This document shows positions 24,214-35,007 of a DNA stretch of 64,000 nt, one piece after another. The translations under genes and the position numbers were made by a program. Each line of letters opens with the position of its first letter. Position 1 is the stretch's first letter. The notes under the pieces are model-generated. The model saw only the letters and a program-made list of their open reading frames with translations, did no database searches and was not told where the DNA came from. Origin of the DNA: Aquanectria penicillioides (Eukaryota > Ascomycota > Sordariomycetes > Hypocreales > Nectriaceae); the NCBI GenBank assembly GCA_003415625.1, contig PYIU01000011.1, positions 1,997,001-2,061,000 on the forward strand, given 5' to 3'.

Positions 24214-26144
24214 ATGGACTCGTCAAGCACCGAAACCATGCCCTATCAGTGCCCGCCGGTCAAGGACGGACCTGGGCACGTACCCGAAGGCTCAGGGATT
24301 TCTGAGCAGAGCAATAGAGGCACTGTCAAGAACTTGGTCACGGATGACAACGACACTTCAGAAGAAAATCACAAAAAGGACCAGCCAACTCAACCTCCGC
24401 CGACTACGGAGAAACCAGCGATGGATGTCGCGAGATTGCAGATCACAGAGCCAACATCGAACTCGATTGATTATCCCCACGGCCTGAATCTTGGCCTTAT
24501 CCTGCTTGCGCTCTGCTTGGCAGTCTTCTTAACCTCGCTCGACAACTTCATCATGACGACTGCTATCCCAAAAATTACCGACCGTTTCCAAAGCATTGGC
24601 GATGTGGGCTGGTATGGCAGTTGTGGGTGTCTCCTGGTAGTTTCTTATTAGCCTCGTCCTCTTTGCTAACATTTCATCACTTATCTCCAGCCTATCTACT
24701 AGCTACAGCCTCGCTTCAGCTCATGTATGGGAAGCTGTACATCTTCTTCTCCATCAAGCGAGTTTTCCTTGCTGCCATTTTCGTCTTCGAAGTTGGCAGT
24801 GTCCTATGCGGCGCAGCCCAGTCCTCTACAATGCTCATCATCGGTCGCGCCATCGCGGGATGTGGCTGTGCTGGTGTTTTTTTCCGGAGCTATGATCATC
24901 CTAGGCCACTCGATCCCACTCGAAAACCTACCATTATATATGGGTGTATTGGGCAGTGTAAATGCCATTGCAGGCATCGCAGGACCACTCCTTGGCGGCG
25001 TCTTCACCGACAGTGTGAGCTGGCGTTGGTGTTTCTACATCAATCTGCCTTTCGGTGCCATTACTGTCTTGGTTGTCATCTTTCTATTTTCTGACCCCAA
25101 ACGCACCGACGTATCCAGAACAGACGAGCCCTTTCTGCAGCGGATCCGTCATTTTGACCCCTTTGGTGTCATTGTCTTTATTCCCAGTATCATCTGCCTT
25201 CTTCTCGCCTTGCAATGGGGAGGAACAACCTATGTTTGTTATGAGAATCTTCGCACAGCTTCGTAGCTGTCGATACGAGCGAGTTTGACTAACTGTCGTG
25301 ATAGGCGTGGGGCAATGCCCGGATCATAGCCCTATTCACCCTCTTTGGCGTCTTGATGTTAATATGGGTGCTTATTCAATACCGACAGCAAGATTTTGCC
25401 ACTATACCGCCTCGAATATTGAAAAAGCGAACTATCTGGAGCTGTGCTGCCTATATCTTTTGTGCAGGTGCCGCCTTGTTTTCTGTCATGTACTATCTTC
25501 CCATCTGGTTCCAGGCTGTCAAAGACGCATCGGCTATCAAGTCTGGCATCATGATTCTGCCTCTAATTCTCTCGGCTACATTCGCCGCCCTCTTCTCAGG
25601 TGGTCTTGTGACTGCACTCGGTTACTATACACCATTCATGATAGGTGGTGTAGTAATCAGTTCTGTTGGTTGCGGCATCGCTACGACCTTTGAAACTGGC
25701 AGCAATGCGCAAACATGGATAGGATACCAGATTATTATAGGAATTGGCATTGGAATCAGTGTTCAGCAGCCCTTTGTTGCAGTCCAGACTGTCTTGGACA
25801 TCGGTGATGTTCCAACAGGAACGGCACTCATGATCTTCATCCAGACATTGGCTGGCGCGATCTTTAACAGCATCACGCAAAATGTTTTTGTCAACAAGCT
25901 AGTCGAATACACGTCAAAATTCGCTCCTGGTGTGGACACAGCAACCGTTCTAGCTGCCGGCGCAACTAACATACAGTCGATCGTTCCAGCGCAGTCTCTT
26001 GATGGGGTCAAGCGGGCATATAATGATGCACTCTGTCAAGCATTTCTCACGGCCGCAATCATCGCCGCCATTGGTTTTATCCCTGCACTATTTATCGAAT
26101 GGAACAGCGTCAAGAGCAAGCCAAAAACACAGGGCACGGTCTAA
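24214..26144 (+). CDS. MFS drug/metabolite exporter (DHA2, 14-TM type) with one-base frameshift
   Basis: Exons 24214-24622, 24691-25233 and 25305-26144. A cytosolic N-terminus of about 90 polar residues is followed by TM1 and motif D1 ([18 protein letters not shown]), DVGWYGS and [16 protein letters not shown], the motif [31 protein letters not shown] (DHA2 signature in TM5) and later helices to residue ~590. This H+ antiporter family exports drugs or secondary metabolites at the plasma membrane. Within exon 2, at 24887-24893, a run of seven T breaks the frame: with six T the line reads [12 protein letters not shown], as in relatives, and the exon phases then close exactly. No intron fits. 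So the gene is either newly inactivated or the T count is an error. Everything else is intact. Confidence 0.82.
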
Positions 26145-26592
26145 AGCGAGCATCCCACGTGTACTAGGTGGAGCCTTAGATATCTCTTCGATTCAAACGC
26201 GGAAGTCTATTGTTACGTCTTCATTGGATCTAATGCAGATGATGCTCTAACAGCCTCGCCTATCAATGCTCAGTGCAAGTCAATGAAAAGAGCGGCAAGA
26301 ATGCGGCTTGGGTATCAGCCAACACGATAGTGTCTGAAGCCCACACTAAAATTAATCTTTAGTTAATTCCAAGCATTTTTGTCGTTCCAATCATGCAATG
26401 CGTATTTATGTCCCTCGGGCTCCTACTTGGGCCATTTTTTTTTTCAATAATGACCCTCATCAGTTCTTCGACGAACAGGCGATATGCATATGGGGTAAGG
26501 TGAAGACCTGCGCAACGCTTACTATTTTCGGGCCTTGCGAATAGTGACTTTCTTACGTCCCTGAGAAATCCTGAGAGAATTTCATTCTCGAG
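26145..26592. other. intergenic
   Basis: About 450 bp between the exporter and the esterase relic. A T run lies near 26440. Nothing else recognised. Confidence 0.55.
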
Positions 26593-27110
26593 CTAATCAA
26601 AACACCCGGGAAACTGCTCTCCCAACTTCCAGCCAGCTTTGGCCTTGAATAACTGAAACAGATCCACGCAGGCTGTATCTAGCTTGCTAGCTTCCTCTCG
26701 CGCGGCATCTACAGATACTTTAGTGTAGATATTCGTGTAATTCAGGCCCGCATAACCCTGACTCTTTTGATAACTTTTCTACCCGTCGCTCCTAGATTGG
26801 AGTTGGTGTTACAATAACAATGTACGGCCAATGCGCCTGTAGTGCGGGTGTGTCACCATGTCGATGAGGTTCTGCTTGGACGTTTCAGCAGGTATATGTG
26901 GCATGGGGTCGTCTTTAGGCGGTAGAAAACAAGCATCGTTAGCTCCGAAAAACATGATCTAGAAGCTTGATACTACTCATCACCGTGTCTCTTTTATCGC
27001 TCACTACATACCATGATCTTGAACCGGGCAAAACTTGGATCTGGGATGACGCGTGGCAACACTTTTAAGGCCTCGGTACTGTTATGGCCGCTAGCTTATC
27101 CGACATTTAC
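26593..27110 (-). pseudogene. relic of SGNH/GDSL esterase (isoamyl-acetate-esterase-like)
   Basis: Read on the minus strand, the relic shows SGHNSTEALKVLPRVIP, an intron with GT-AG ends (about 27010-26958), then IMFFGANDACFLP, the GxND block III of SGNH hydrolases. Further on come HIPAETSKQNLIDMVTH, a shifted frame with PYIVIVTPTPI, and then YAGLNYTNIYTKV, LDTACVDLFQLFKAKAGWKLG and a natural-looking end at 26593. An in-frame TAA precedes SGHNS, a TAG follows VTPTPI and the frame changes twice between 26880 and 26770. The catalytic Ser block (GDS) and the N-terminal third are missing. The family hydrolyses acetate or other short esters. It cannot be functional; no other gene overlaps it. Confidence 0.75.
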
Positions 27111-28200
27111 GTCCTCCTCTCATTAATAAAACCTATCATAAACTTCTATTAACAACATCTCACTGTCTTAGGTATTTTGCATCGGCTTAGGGATAGAACA
27201 AGAGGTTGGGCATGGGCATAAATTTTGAAAATAGAATCACCAAAGAGAATCATTTGTGGATACCAATAGGGCTAGTTGGCACAAACCAGCCTCTGTCAGG
27301 TAACAAATCGTCATTCACCACTTACGGGGCTATCGAACGACACCGTGTCTGCCATATTAAATCCCGATTTTCACTCTATGACAAACCTCATTTGAACTGC
27401 GGATTTTGGGAGACAAAGGTTGTTGTATTGTCCTCGAGTAACGCAAATGCTCTTTTGATTCAGGTTGGACTTTGAGGTGCAGTGCATATGTTTGGGTAAA
27501 CGCCTCAGGCGAAGAAAGCAGGAGTGGAACATTCCCCTTTGAAATGTTCGGATTTCAGTCCAGCTACACCAAACTGGAAGGGATCTTTGAGAGAAATACC
27601 AGGGTTACATGGTCAGGAATACCTATGCAAGGATACAAATCACGTGGAAGAATCTCCCTGCCAGCCATTCTCTGTGGGGTTGTGTACTTATTTCCTATGA
27701 GCCAGTTTGCAGTGTCCATCAGAGTCAACGCATCTATGTCGAGATATCACCTGCTTCTCTAAAGGAAGTTCTTCCGCAAATAAGCGTTTAGATCTTTAAT
27801 TTATAGCTTATAGAGGGTGCACACTTTCCTGTTTGCCGACGATGGGTTCGGGAGACTCCTAGGCCTATATGCCTCCCAAGACACAACTACTAATGCTGGA
27901 TCGTGCACTAGTGGCTAGTTTCGTCCACCATATAACCACCAGTTCGCTGCAGAAATATTCATGATTTGTTTCACCACTGCAGCGTAAACTGTTGCCCGCC
28001 AGAGGAGTGGATCTTTGGACAAGTCCTACGCACAATGGGTAGCTTAGTAAACGCGCACAGCCTGCTTGGGCGGCTTAGTCGCATGTAACGCAAATATCAG
28101 CTAGTTGCCTAAAGGGTCGCCGTATTTTTGCCAATTTATGATCGAGCCGGCTCTAAGGCTCTCTTACGAACCATGTTTCAACCCCAAAGCAAGCACAAGC
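27111..28200. other. intergenic
   Basis: About 1.1 kb. Two overlapping open frames of 89-96 codons (27206-27762) start with ATG but show no domain or family resemblance, so I leave them out as genes. Confidence 0.5.
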
Positions 28201-31200
28201 ATGGCTTCTTTGAGCAAAATCTCGAGCTCCATCATCTCAGGCGTCAACGAGAACACATTTGCTCTCGCCAACCTCAACTTTGATTTTTCTCTTGTCACGG
28301 TCCAGCCTCCTGCAGAGTACTCAGGCCTTGGCGGCGCTCTGGATCATCGCCGTCGCGAGAGTGCCGAGCATGGAGCCACGCATCGAACGGCCCGTAAATT
28401 GGGCGCGCTGTTCGAAGCTCTCGTTCCCGCCACGCCGAGATTAGTTGCCGCGTATGGGAAAAGAGCTACGGAAATCATTCAAACGCCTGGTTTGAACCCA
28501 TCTGGCAAGGTCGACCAACATGGCCCGTTTGCGGCATTTGTCGGTGCTGACGCCACGTCCATCTGGGCCGCCGCGACGTCGGGAAATGCGTCCCTCGCAG
28601 TCCATCTTCTGGCCTGCTTGATTGCAAGATCGTTTAGTGATCCAGCCAAAGCGGCTTCGATCTGGGCCGAGCTGATCACGGAGCGACAGCGCGAGATCGA
28701 GACCACCGCCTGTGGCCCAATGTTCTCCGCATCTCAAATCCCCGCCATCAATGCGGCACGTCAGCAGATTCAACGCGAGGAACTGCGCCAATGGGATGCT
28801 AGTGCAAGATCGTGGCTTCAAACGGCTGACTCTGCCATGCAAAAAAGGCATATTCAACTGAATCTCATCATCAAAAACATCAGTCTTCCAGTAGCAGCAG
28901 GATCTTCACTTTATTCCAATGTCATCCGTGCCTGGACCCAAGCCATGAGCGGCCTCGAGCGTCTGTTCACTGGCGAGCCACAGAGCGTCATGGATGGTGG
29001 CGTTCTTCTTGCGATATCGGCGTGGCATTTATATCCAAACCTTCTCGTTCTTGGCACCGAGACGAAAGATGTCGACTTTCGGGATGCCCTCACACAGCCT
29101 GGGGGTCTTCTGACAGTAGGCATCACAAACTCCGGCACCACTGAGCAAGAAAAGAAACAAGGCATATACTGGTCTCTACCGCTGTCGCATTATCGTTTCT
29201 ACGGAAAGCCTGTTGATGCCATCGGAGAGATTGAGGATCGACTGACCATTGACCAAATCCACATGGTTGCTCTGGGAAGTCTTCTCGGTGCCTGGGGTAT
29301 CCCACGCGGGGATCCCACACCAGGAGCTCAGTGGTTCTCATCTCTATGGAGGTGCATTGGCAAAACGCCCACTATGCGAGGCACAACATGGGTGGAAATC
29401 CTGGCTAGAGCCGCAACCCAGTTTCTTGAGTCAAGGAAAACAGCGAGGCAAGAAAATTTTCATCTGATAGATTTTGGACATCGCAGGGGGCGTAAGTTTC
29501 TCTTCGGGACAACAGACCTCACGTCCTGCATTCCCTGGTTTGGGCTTCGATGTCCTCACGTCATTCAATCACTTTCGAAAGAGCGGACAGCAGATTGCGG
29601 GATGGAATATTTGCGCCAGATCTCGCGAGTCGCAAAACTGAAATGGGACCAAGGTCTCATTACACAAGTCTCTAAGGTTCTCGGTAGCACATACACAACC
29701 GCAAAGTACGAGGGCCACGTCTACATGACTGTTTCTCGCCGAGGAAGCGGCTACGAGCCTGAAAGCGCACCTCCTTTGAAAGATGTGCCTGATCTTGAAA
29801 GGAAAGACCCAGAACCTGCTGTCGCCGAGGGGTCGCAGCCAGAACATAAATATGCATCTAAAAAGGGTAAAGGGCCTGCGAATCATCTTGATCCTGAAGA
29901 AGTAGGAGAGAATCTGTGGACAGGAACATTCCCAGCTCATGCGCAAGATCAGCCGTATTCCGGCTTTAAGCTTTGGTCTCACAAGAGCTCTGAAGCAATC
30001 ATAGATGAGTTAAACTCGCAGGTCATATACCCCTTGTCAGCACATCGAATTCCAGGCCCTCTTTTAATCAATATGCTCAACCCAAATAGCAAGTCGCCAT
30101 TCGACGACTGTTTCGCCTTCCCGCCAAGGTTGGCAGGGTGGTTCGATCCATCAAAGGTGAACTTCACCAAAGTCCTCGGTGATGATAGTGGGACTTTTAG
30201 GCTATGGCTTACTTCTTCTACGGCTGAAAGATTTGACGAGATCGAAGCGGCCGTCCGAAGATTACGGTCAGGAAACATGGAGGCATTGGTGGACATTGAA
30301 GACGCTACGCAATGTCTCGACCAAGGGGTGGTCAACGGCGCAATGCTTTGGCAATACCTAGATGGGTTTGATCCATACCAACAGGACCCATTTATCGAAC
30401 CAGTTCTGGATCTCTTCAAACAAGAACGAGAGCTATTCAAGGGCACCCTCAAGTCTTTAGAAAATTTAGAGGTCCTAGAAGCCATCTATCGTCCGCTAGA
30501 GGGAGCAACCATCTCGTCCCGTATTGTTGAAAGGGGTATATCTGACGCCAAATGGAGCGGCAATGGCCACGAAGACTCCATAACCCGATCAATGGTCTTC
30601 AGTTGCATTGCCATGATGGAGACTGGACAAGTCAACCTGGATGCCAAGAACCTCGAGCAAGTGCTGGCACTTTCGTCAGGGAATTCCTTGTTCATCTCGT
30701 CCCGCTGTTTGAGCGATCCTTTCCATGAAGTCAAGGATACAGCGATTACCCGGGTAATTGGTAATATCGGACGCCCAGGAATCAGTCTACTAGTTCCTCC
30801 TGCTGTCGGGCCTCTTGTAAGACCGCTCAGCTCTTCCTACCGGGCAGCCACTTACTCCCCATTTGACGGACTGCGCGAGGATAATTTCGGAGGCACCGCC
30901 TTACATCTCTCATTCACCTCGCATGAGTTCCCCTTGGACTATGGTGCAACGGGCATCATTGACCACCAGGTATATTTAGTAGAATCAGTGGTCTCTGTGC
31001 ACGATGCTGGAAAATGGGTCGCAGACGTTGATATCCTGTCAGTGTTAGACCAGAATTCGTTTCAACGCCTCCCACTCTCGATGTTGCGAAAACGGACTCC
31101 ATGCAACCACCCTCCTGAAAAGGCCCAAACCGTCATGGACAAATTCTGCGCAATTGACACATGGGAAGAAATCTTGGATATACCACCTAAAAACGGCATT

Positions 31201-31440
31201 GTGCGATGCCATAAGAACTGGGCAGCTCGTCTTGCAGCATCTGTTATTCTTCATAATCAGACTTCCTCAGCTTGTACGAAAGCCGAGAAGGCTCAGGAAA
31301 CGGGCAAGGTTCAGAATGCCTCGCAAGGGAGGATCGTCGTTGTGGAGAATGGATCTGGAGTTTGCTGGATATGCGTGTATAGGCGATTGAAGACCTTAAT
31401 AGCGTTGGATGATGAGTCTCCTTTCCATCTCATTGTTTAG
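28201..31440 (+). CDS. large conserved-looking protein of unknown function
   Basis: Uninterrupted single exon of 1079 residues from ATG 28201 (in-frame ATGs also at 28105 and 28138; the stretch before 28201 is cysteine- and proline-bearing and less gene-like). I do not recognise the protein. It has no signal peptide, no clear membrane helix, no P-loop and no zinc-finger pattern. The N-terminal half is Ala/Leu-rich and helical (ARKLGALFEALVP, IWAAATSGNASLAVHLLACL). A charged low-complexity linker lies near residues 515-570 (EPESAPPLKDVPDLERKDPE, then lysines) and splits it into two folded regions. The C-terminal part contains SLLVPPAVGPLVRPLS and a final GSGVCWICVYRRLKTLIAL with a CxxC. Length, even codon use and absence of stops support a real gene. 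Confidence 0.72.
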   Translation: MASLSKISSSIISGVNENTFALANLNFDFSLVTVQPPAEYSGLGGALDHRRRESAEHGATHRTARKLGALFEALVPATPRLVAAYGKRATEIIQTPGLNPSGKVDQHGPFAAFVGADATSIWAAATSGNASLAVHLLACLIARSFSDPAKAASIWAELITERQREIETTACGPMFSASQIPAINAARQQIQREELRQWDASARSWLQTADSAMQKRHIQLNLIIKNISLPVAAGSSLYSNVIRAWTQAMSGLERLFTGEPQSVMDGGVLLAISAWHLYPNLLVLGTETKDVDFRDALTQPGGLLTVGITNSGTTEQEKKQGIYWSLPLSHYRFYGKPVDAIGEIEDRLTIDQIHMVALGSLLGAWGIPRGDPTPGAQWFSSLWRCIGKTPTMRGTTWVEILARAATQFLESRKTARQENFHLIDFGHRRGRKFLFGTTDLTSCIPWFGLRCPHVIQSLSKERTADCGMEYLRQISRVAKLKWDQGLITQVSKVLGSTYTTAKYEGHVYMTVSRRGSGYEPESAPPLKDVPDLERKDPEPAVAEGSQPEHKYASKKGKGPANHLDPEEVGENLWTGTFPAHAQDQPYSGFKLWSHKSSEAIIDELNSQVIYPLSAHRIPGPLLINMLNPNSKSPFDDCFAFPPRLAGWFDPSKVNFTKVLGDDSGTFRLWLTSSTAERFDEIEAAVRRLRSGNMEALVDIEDATQCLDQGVVNGAMLWQYLDGFDPYQQDPFIEPVLDLFKQERELFKGTLKSLENLEVLEAIYRPLEGATISSRIVERGISDAKWSGNGHEDSITRSMVFSCIAMMETGQVNLDAKNLEQVLALSSGNSLFISSRCLSDPFHEVKDTAITRVIGNIGRPGISLLVPPAVGPLVRPLSSSYRAATYSPFDGLREDNFGGTALHLSFTSHEFPLDYGATGIIDHQVYLVESVVSVHDAGKWVADVDILSVLDQNSFQRLPLSMLRKRTPCNHPPEKAQTVMDKFCAIDTWEEILDIPPKNGIVRCHKNWAARLAASVILHNQTSSACTKAEKAQETGKVQNASQGRIVVVENGSGVCWICVYRRLKTLIALDDESPFHLIV

Positions 31441-32416
31441 GAGATGGGATTTATCGATTTGTCCGATACAAACGGCTATAGCATGCGATCGCGGCTTTTT
31501 TTTTTAAAGCGTCCAGGCAATCATTGTCAGGGTCTATTGACAGGGCTCCGCTCATTTCAATGCAGACACGATCTGAAAATGGATTTACCCGATATACGAA
31601 CTGGAAAAGACTGAACAATGGCAGAATAGCAAGCGGATGTAACCTGCCAGTTATGCTGCTGCCTAAGTCAAAATTTGTTATATTGTCGTGGGTCCACCAC
31701 GGATGATTGCGCCCGCAATCATGGCAATCAGTGCGTTGAAGAAGCACGCGATCATAGGTCGGGGAGAATGCGATGGGGCGACCGTGTAAACTCAAAGTGA
31801 CATCGTTTACGTATTAGTTTTTCGCTTTGACGATTCAATGTCACCATATGCCGTCTAACAAATTTTCGGCTCGTCACCTTCGGGAGAGGTTGTAGGGATC
31901 GTAGCCTACGACCTCCCAAAAAGGCTTAAGCCGCCACGCATTTCATAGACAAACGAGAGTGGAGAAGCAAAAGGTCCACCCGAGACACTCTGGAACCCGG
32001 GTTTAGTAGAAACTCGAACCCCATGGTTTGCGGCTCTGGGGCATTTGAAACATGGCGACACGTTGACCTCGCCGAGTGTTCAGGCTAATATCTTGCCCCA
32101 TCCACCAGCAGGACCAACGGAAATGGTAGAAACCAGCCTGGGAAAATAAAGACCCTAACAAGATGAAATCGAGACTCGGTGGAAAAAAAGCGGACCCACG
32201 AGATAATGTCGGACTAGAACTATGGTGATTTGATGTCCTTGGAATGTCTAGCTCTAGCTACCCTATGCCTCCAGTATTTCTTGATTTCGTGACTGCCCAA
32301 CCACACTTTTCGACACTACATTTACTCGCAAAAATTATCATTTCACACGAAGCTTAGCCAAGGTGTCGTCTATAGTCTCCTAGGTTCGTTATCGAATAGT
32401 ACTTCCATCATTCATC
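31441..32416. other. promoter region of ribokinase gene
   Basis: About 980 bp upstream of the ribokinase. It carries the palindromic site at 31895-31913 listed separately. No gene recognised. Confidence 0.55.
31895..31913. promoter_or_regulatory. palindromic candidate operator, site 1
   Basis: GGGATCGTAGCCTACGACC. The core CGTAG-C-CTACG (31900-31910) is an exact inverted repeat around one base, extended to TCGTAG-C-CTACGA. The same 19 bases, except the centre, occur at 35323-35341. It is 507 bp upstream of the ribokinase ATG. Probably the binding site of a dimeric regulator; the factor at 33544-35007 is the obvious candidate. Confidence 0.65.
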
Positions 32417-33385
32417 ATGTTGCCCCAAATCACCGTTTTGGGATCTTTGAACATGGACCTCGTGTCCTATGTCCCTCACCACCCACTTCCAGGAGAGACC
32501 CTGACCTCGAACCACTTCGAAACTTCGCCTGGCGGAAAAGGCGCCAATCAGGCCGTCGCCTGTGGAAAGCTATCTCGATCTTCGGATTTGTCTTCGGCAT
32601 TAGCCCATGTGTCGATGATTGGTGCTGTGGGTGCCGACACGTACGGCACTCTGCTGTGCGAAAGCCTCACCTCTTTTGGTGTTGATGTCCAGGGAATCGC
32701 AGTTCGAAAGGATCATAAGACTGGAATGGCCTTGATTGTTGTCGATGAGCCTACTGGCCAAAACCGAATTATTCTTTCGCCTGAGGCAAACCACTCCCTG
32801 AAGCCCACAGACTTCACTACCCTCCCGGGGCCAAAGCCTGACTTGCTTATTATGCAGCTCGAGATTCCATTCGAAACTGCAATGCAAGCTCTTCGCGCAG
32901 CAAAGCAAGCTGGGGTTCCAGTCCTTCTCAACCCCGCACCCGCCCAAGCTCTCCCTGCTGAAGCCTACGTCGGATTGGCTCATCTGGTGGTGAACGAGAC
33001 CGAGGCTGCTCTGCTAGCTGGAGATCTTCCTTTGGATGTCGACGACATCTCGGCGATTAAAAAGGTTGGGGATTTGTTCATCCAAAAGGGTGTCGAAAAC
33101 GTCATTATTACCCTCGGTGGAAGAGGAGTCTATTTTGCCACTCGCGATGGCAAAAGCGCACATATCCCAGCAGTCAAGACTGAGATTGTGGACACCACGG
33201 CGGCAGGGGATACATTTATTGGTTGTTATGCGCTCGCTGTTGTCGATGCAGGCGAGAACGAGTTTGATGTTGAAAATGCGATTGCCAGAGCCAACAAGGC
33301 TGCTGCGAAAACAGTGGCTAGGAAGGGTGCCCAAATATCGATTCCTTGGAAAGATGAGCTGGAGAATTATATAAGTACAAAATGA
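32417..33385 (+). CDS. RBK1: ribokinase (PfkB family)
   Basis: Single exon of 322 residues, the usual length for fungal ribokinase. Phosphorylates D-ribose with ATP to ribose 5-phosphate, feeding the pentose phosphate pathway and nucleotide synthesis; cytosolic. Visible signatures: N-terminal ITVLGSLNMDLVSYV, PfkB signature 1 PGGKGANQAV (residues 38-47), VSMIGAVGADTYG, NRIILSPEANHSL, LLNPAPAQALP, VNETEAALLAG, VIITLGGRGVYF and PfkB signature 2 DTTAAGDTFIGCYAL (about residues 255-270), whose Asp in AAGD is the catalytic base. A monovalent-cation loop probably follows. It lies beside a regulator and a sugar transporter that share its palindromic upstream site, so the three genes likely form a ribose or nucleoside-sugar uptake and use module. 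Gene symbol by family resemblance. Confidence 0.93.
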   Translation: MLPQITVLGSLNMDLVSYVPHHPLPGETLTSNHFETSPGGKGANQAVACGKLSRSSDLSSALAHVSMIGAVGADTYGTLLCESLTSFGVDVQGIAVRKDHKTGMALIVVDEPTGQNRIILSPEANHSLKPTDFTTLPGPKPDLLIMQLEIPFETAMQALRAAKQAGVPVLLNPAPAQALPAEAYVGLAHLVVNETEAALLAGDLPLDVDDISAIKKVGDLFIQKGVENVIITLGGRGVYFATRDGKSAHIPAVKTEIVDTTAAGDTFIGCYALAVVDAGENEFDVENAIARANKAAAKTVARKGAQISIPWKDELENYISTK

Positions 33386-33543
33386 ACATTAATATACTTC
33401 CCTTCATCACACAAAGACTGGCGTTGCATCGAGTTTAAATTCTCATCAATTCCTCTGCCTTGTGCATTTGTTTCGCATATTAAAGGGTATAATGCTTCCT
33501 AAATCAGACCATAACTATACCTCAAGTCGTAGCACGGTAAACT

Positions 33544-35007
33544 TTAAATCAGTCTCAAAATCTCTCCCGGTTCGTACCCCCATTCCGCCTCCAGGTCCTC
33601 CAGTCTCCACAACGCCCCCCATCCCGTGGAACGCTCGATCAAAGCCAATAGTCTCGCCACTACTAGATGTTCACTAAAGTGACTGAGATGTTTCCCCGCT
33701 ATGTAAAGCGGCTGTATAGCATTGATTAGATTTCCGCGATGGGGATTCGTCCATGAGATGCCACAGACCCGCTGTGCATGCCATGTGATGGAGCCTAACC
33801 GCTCTGGTACCGACTTTTGGTAAGGTCGTATTTCAAGCATCAAGATGCATGATGTATGGTACAGCTGATTTCCCGAAATGGCTGCCCAGTGACCAAATAG
33901 AATTGTGGGGAATAAACGATCTTCTGCAGGCTCAAGGGCCTTGACAGGACGTATGGCTGGAGGTCGTGTTTCGACCCAAAACTGTAACTCTCCCCAGAGC
34001 CGGTTCCACTCATTTAGAAATGCAGTTTCGGTAAGATGGTCGGAACACTCTAGTTCCTGAGATCTAGTTCGTCGATATATCAGGTCACAGACCTTGGCGC
34101 AGAGATAGACTGCCCAGTTTCCGTACATGTCCACCCGCTTCTGGCCCTTCTGATAGAAAATGCCCCTGATAAAATTCTCCGCTTCCACTTCTGATGTGAC
34201 TCCAGGCGGGATAGGAGGGACCCATTTATCAAGCTTCAGAACGGTGCTTTGGGCTCCGCCTGATATGATGGAGCCACATAGTTCCATGCGGGCATAGCAC
34301 CAAAAGACTGCACCGACAAGACCACCAGAGAATCCATGGACTTCGAAAAATTCAAACAGTGCTGCACATCCTTCAATGTGCCGCTTCCAGTCTCGAGAAC
34401 TGCCGGACATTAGTTCCATGACGGCGAGAATACAGGCGGCCACTAGCATATTGGGATCTCTGGCCTGCAATCCAGGCGTGAGCAAATGGATGCTCTCCTG
34501 GTATAATTCGAGACTGTCCTGGCTTTGCGTGTCCTTGGCTTTTCTCTCCATCTGTCTGGCCGAAAATGCAAGCATGGTGTAAAATAGTGCTGGAGATTGT
34601 TGTGCCACCAGGGGGACTTGGATGCCGAAATGTCGAGCCTCATCGAATTTGTCCAGGTACGGGGCGCATTCTAGAACCCAGTTCTGGAGATATGTGACCA
34701 TCTTCATTTTTGGTATCGACACGCCAGGAAGCTCAAACGTCGTTGATGGAGTTTGATTCTCTCTTGGGCTTGATGGCTCCGGGGTCGCCTGTTTGCTGGG
34801 TGGTCGACTTGATGCACCAGCGATGAGCACACATCTCAGCTGCTCTTGCAACTCGATGAATCGTGGATTGGATGATAAGCCATCCGACTCAGAAGGTAGA
34901 ACCGCATCCAAGATCTCATTATTACTACTGAAACCAAACAGATTAACCATTTGTGTCGTGTTTGAGGTAGCAATGGCAGCATCGAGACGAGGGCCCAGCA
35001 ACGGCAT
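33544..35007 (-). CDS. fungal-specific transcription factor, no zinc cluster visible
   Basis: Open single exon of 487 residues resembling the C-terminal ligand-responsive domain (fungal_trans_2/DUF3468 type) of Zn2Cys6 regulators: MVTYLQNWVLECAPYLDKFD, PALFYTMLAFSARQMERK, MLVAACILAVMELMSGSSR, WKRHIEGCAALFE, FWCYARMELCGSIISG. The usual six-cysteine cluster is absent, and none was found on the minus strand up to the divergent transporter. An exon-like stretch at 35165-35100 (MERDQAPLRMELDERAEYSY, ending in a GTAAGT donor) may be an upstream exon, but joining it to the body meets an in-frame TAA just before the ATG at 35007. So the protein may act without its own DNA-binding domain, the domain may be lost, or my model of the 5' end may be wrong. 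It sits between the ribokinase (convergent) and the sugar transporter (divergent). Confidence 0.75.
   Translation of the reverse strand: MPLLGPRLDAAIATSNTTQMVNLFGFSSNNEILDAVLPSESDGLSSNPRFIELQEQLRCVLIAGASSRPPSKQATPEPSSPRENQTPSTTFELPGVSIPKMKMVTYLQNWVLECAPYLDKFDEARHFGIQVPLVAQQSPALFYTMLAFSARQMERKAKDTQSQDSLELYQESIHLLTPGLQARDPNMLVAACILAVMELMSGSSRDWKRHIEGCAALFEFFEVHGFSGGLVGAVFWCYARMELCGSIISGGAQSTVLKLDKWVPPIPPGVTSEVEAENFIRGIFYQKGQKRVDMYGNWAVYLCAKVCDLIYRRTRSQELECSDHLTETAFLNEWNRLWGELQFWVETRPPAIRPVKALEPAEDRLFPTILFGHWAAISGNQLYHTSCILMLEIRPYQKSVPERLGSITWHAQRVCGISWTNPHRGNLINAIQPLYIAGKHLSHFSEHLVVARLLALIERSTGWGALWRLEDLEAEWGYEPGEILRLI

Noticed and set aside
27206..27762. Two overlapping frames of 89 and 96 codons
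   Set aside because: Different frames, no join, no domain content.
31861..32400. Possible tRNA or transposon end near the first palindrome
   Set aside because: No cloverleaf can be folded by eye and no terminal repeats or target duplications are seen.
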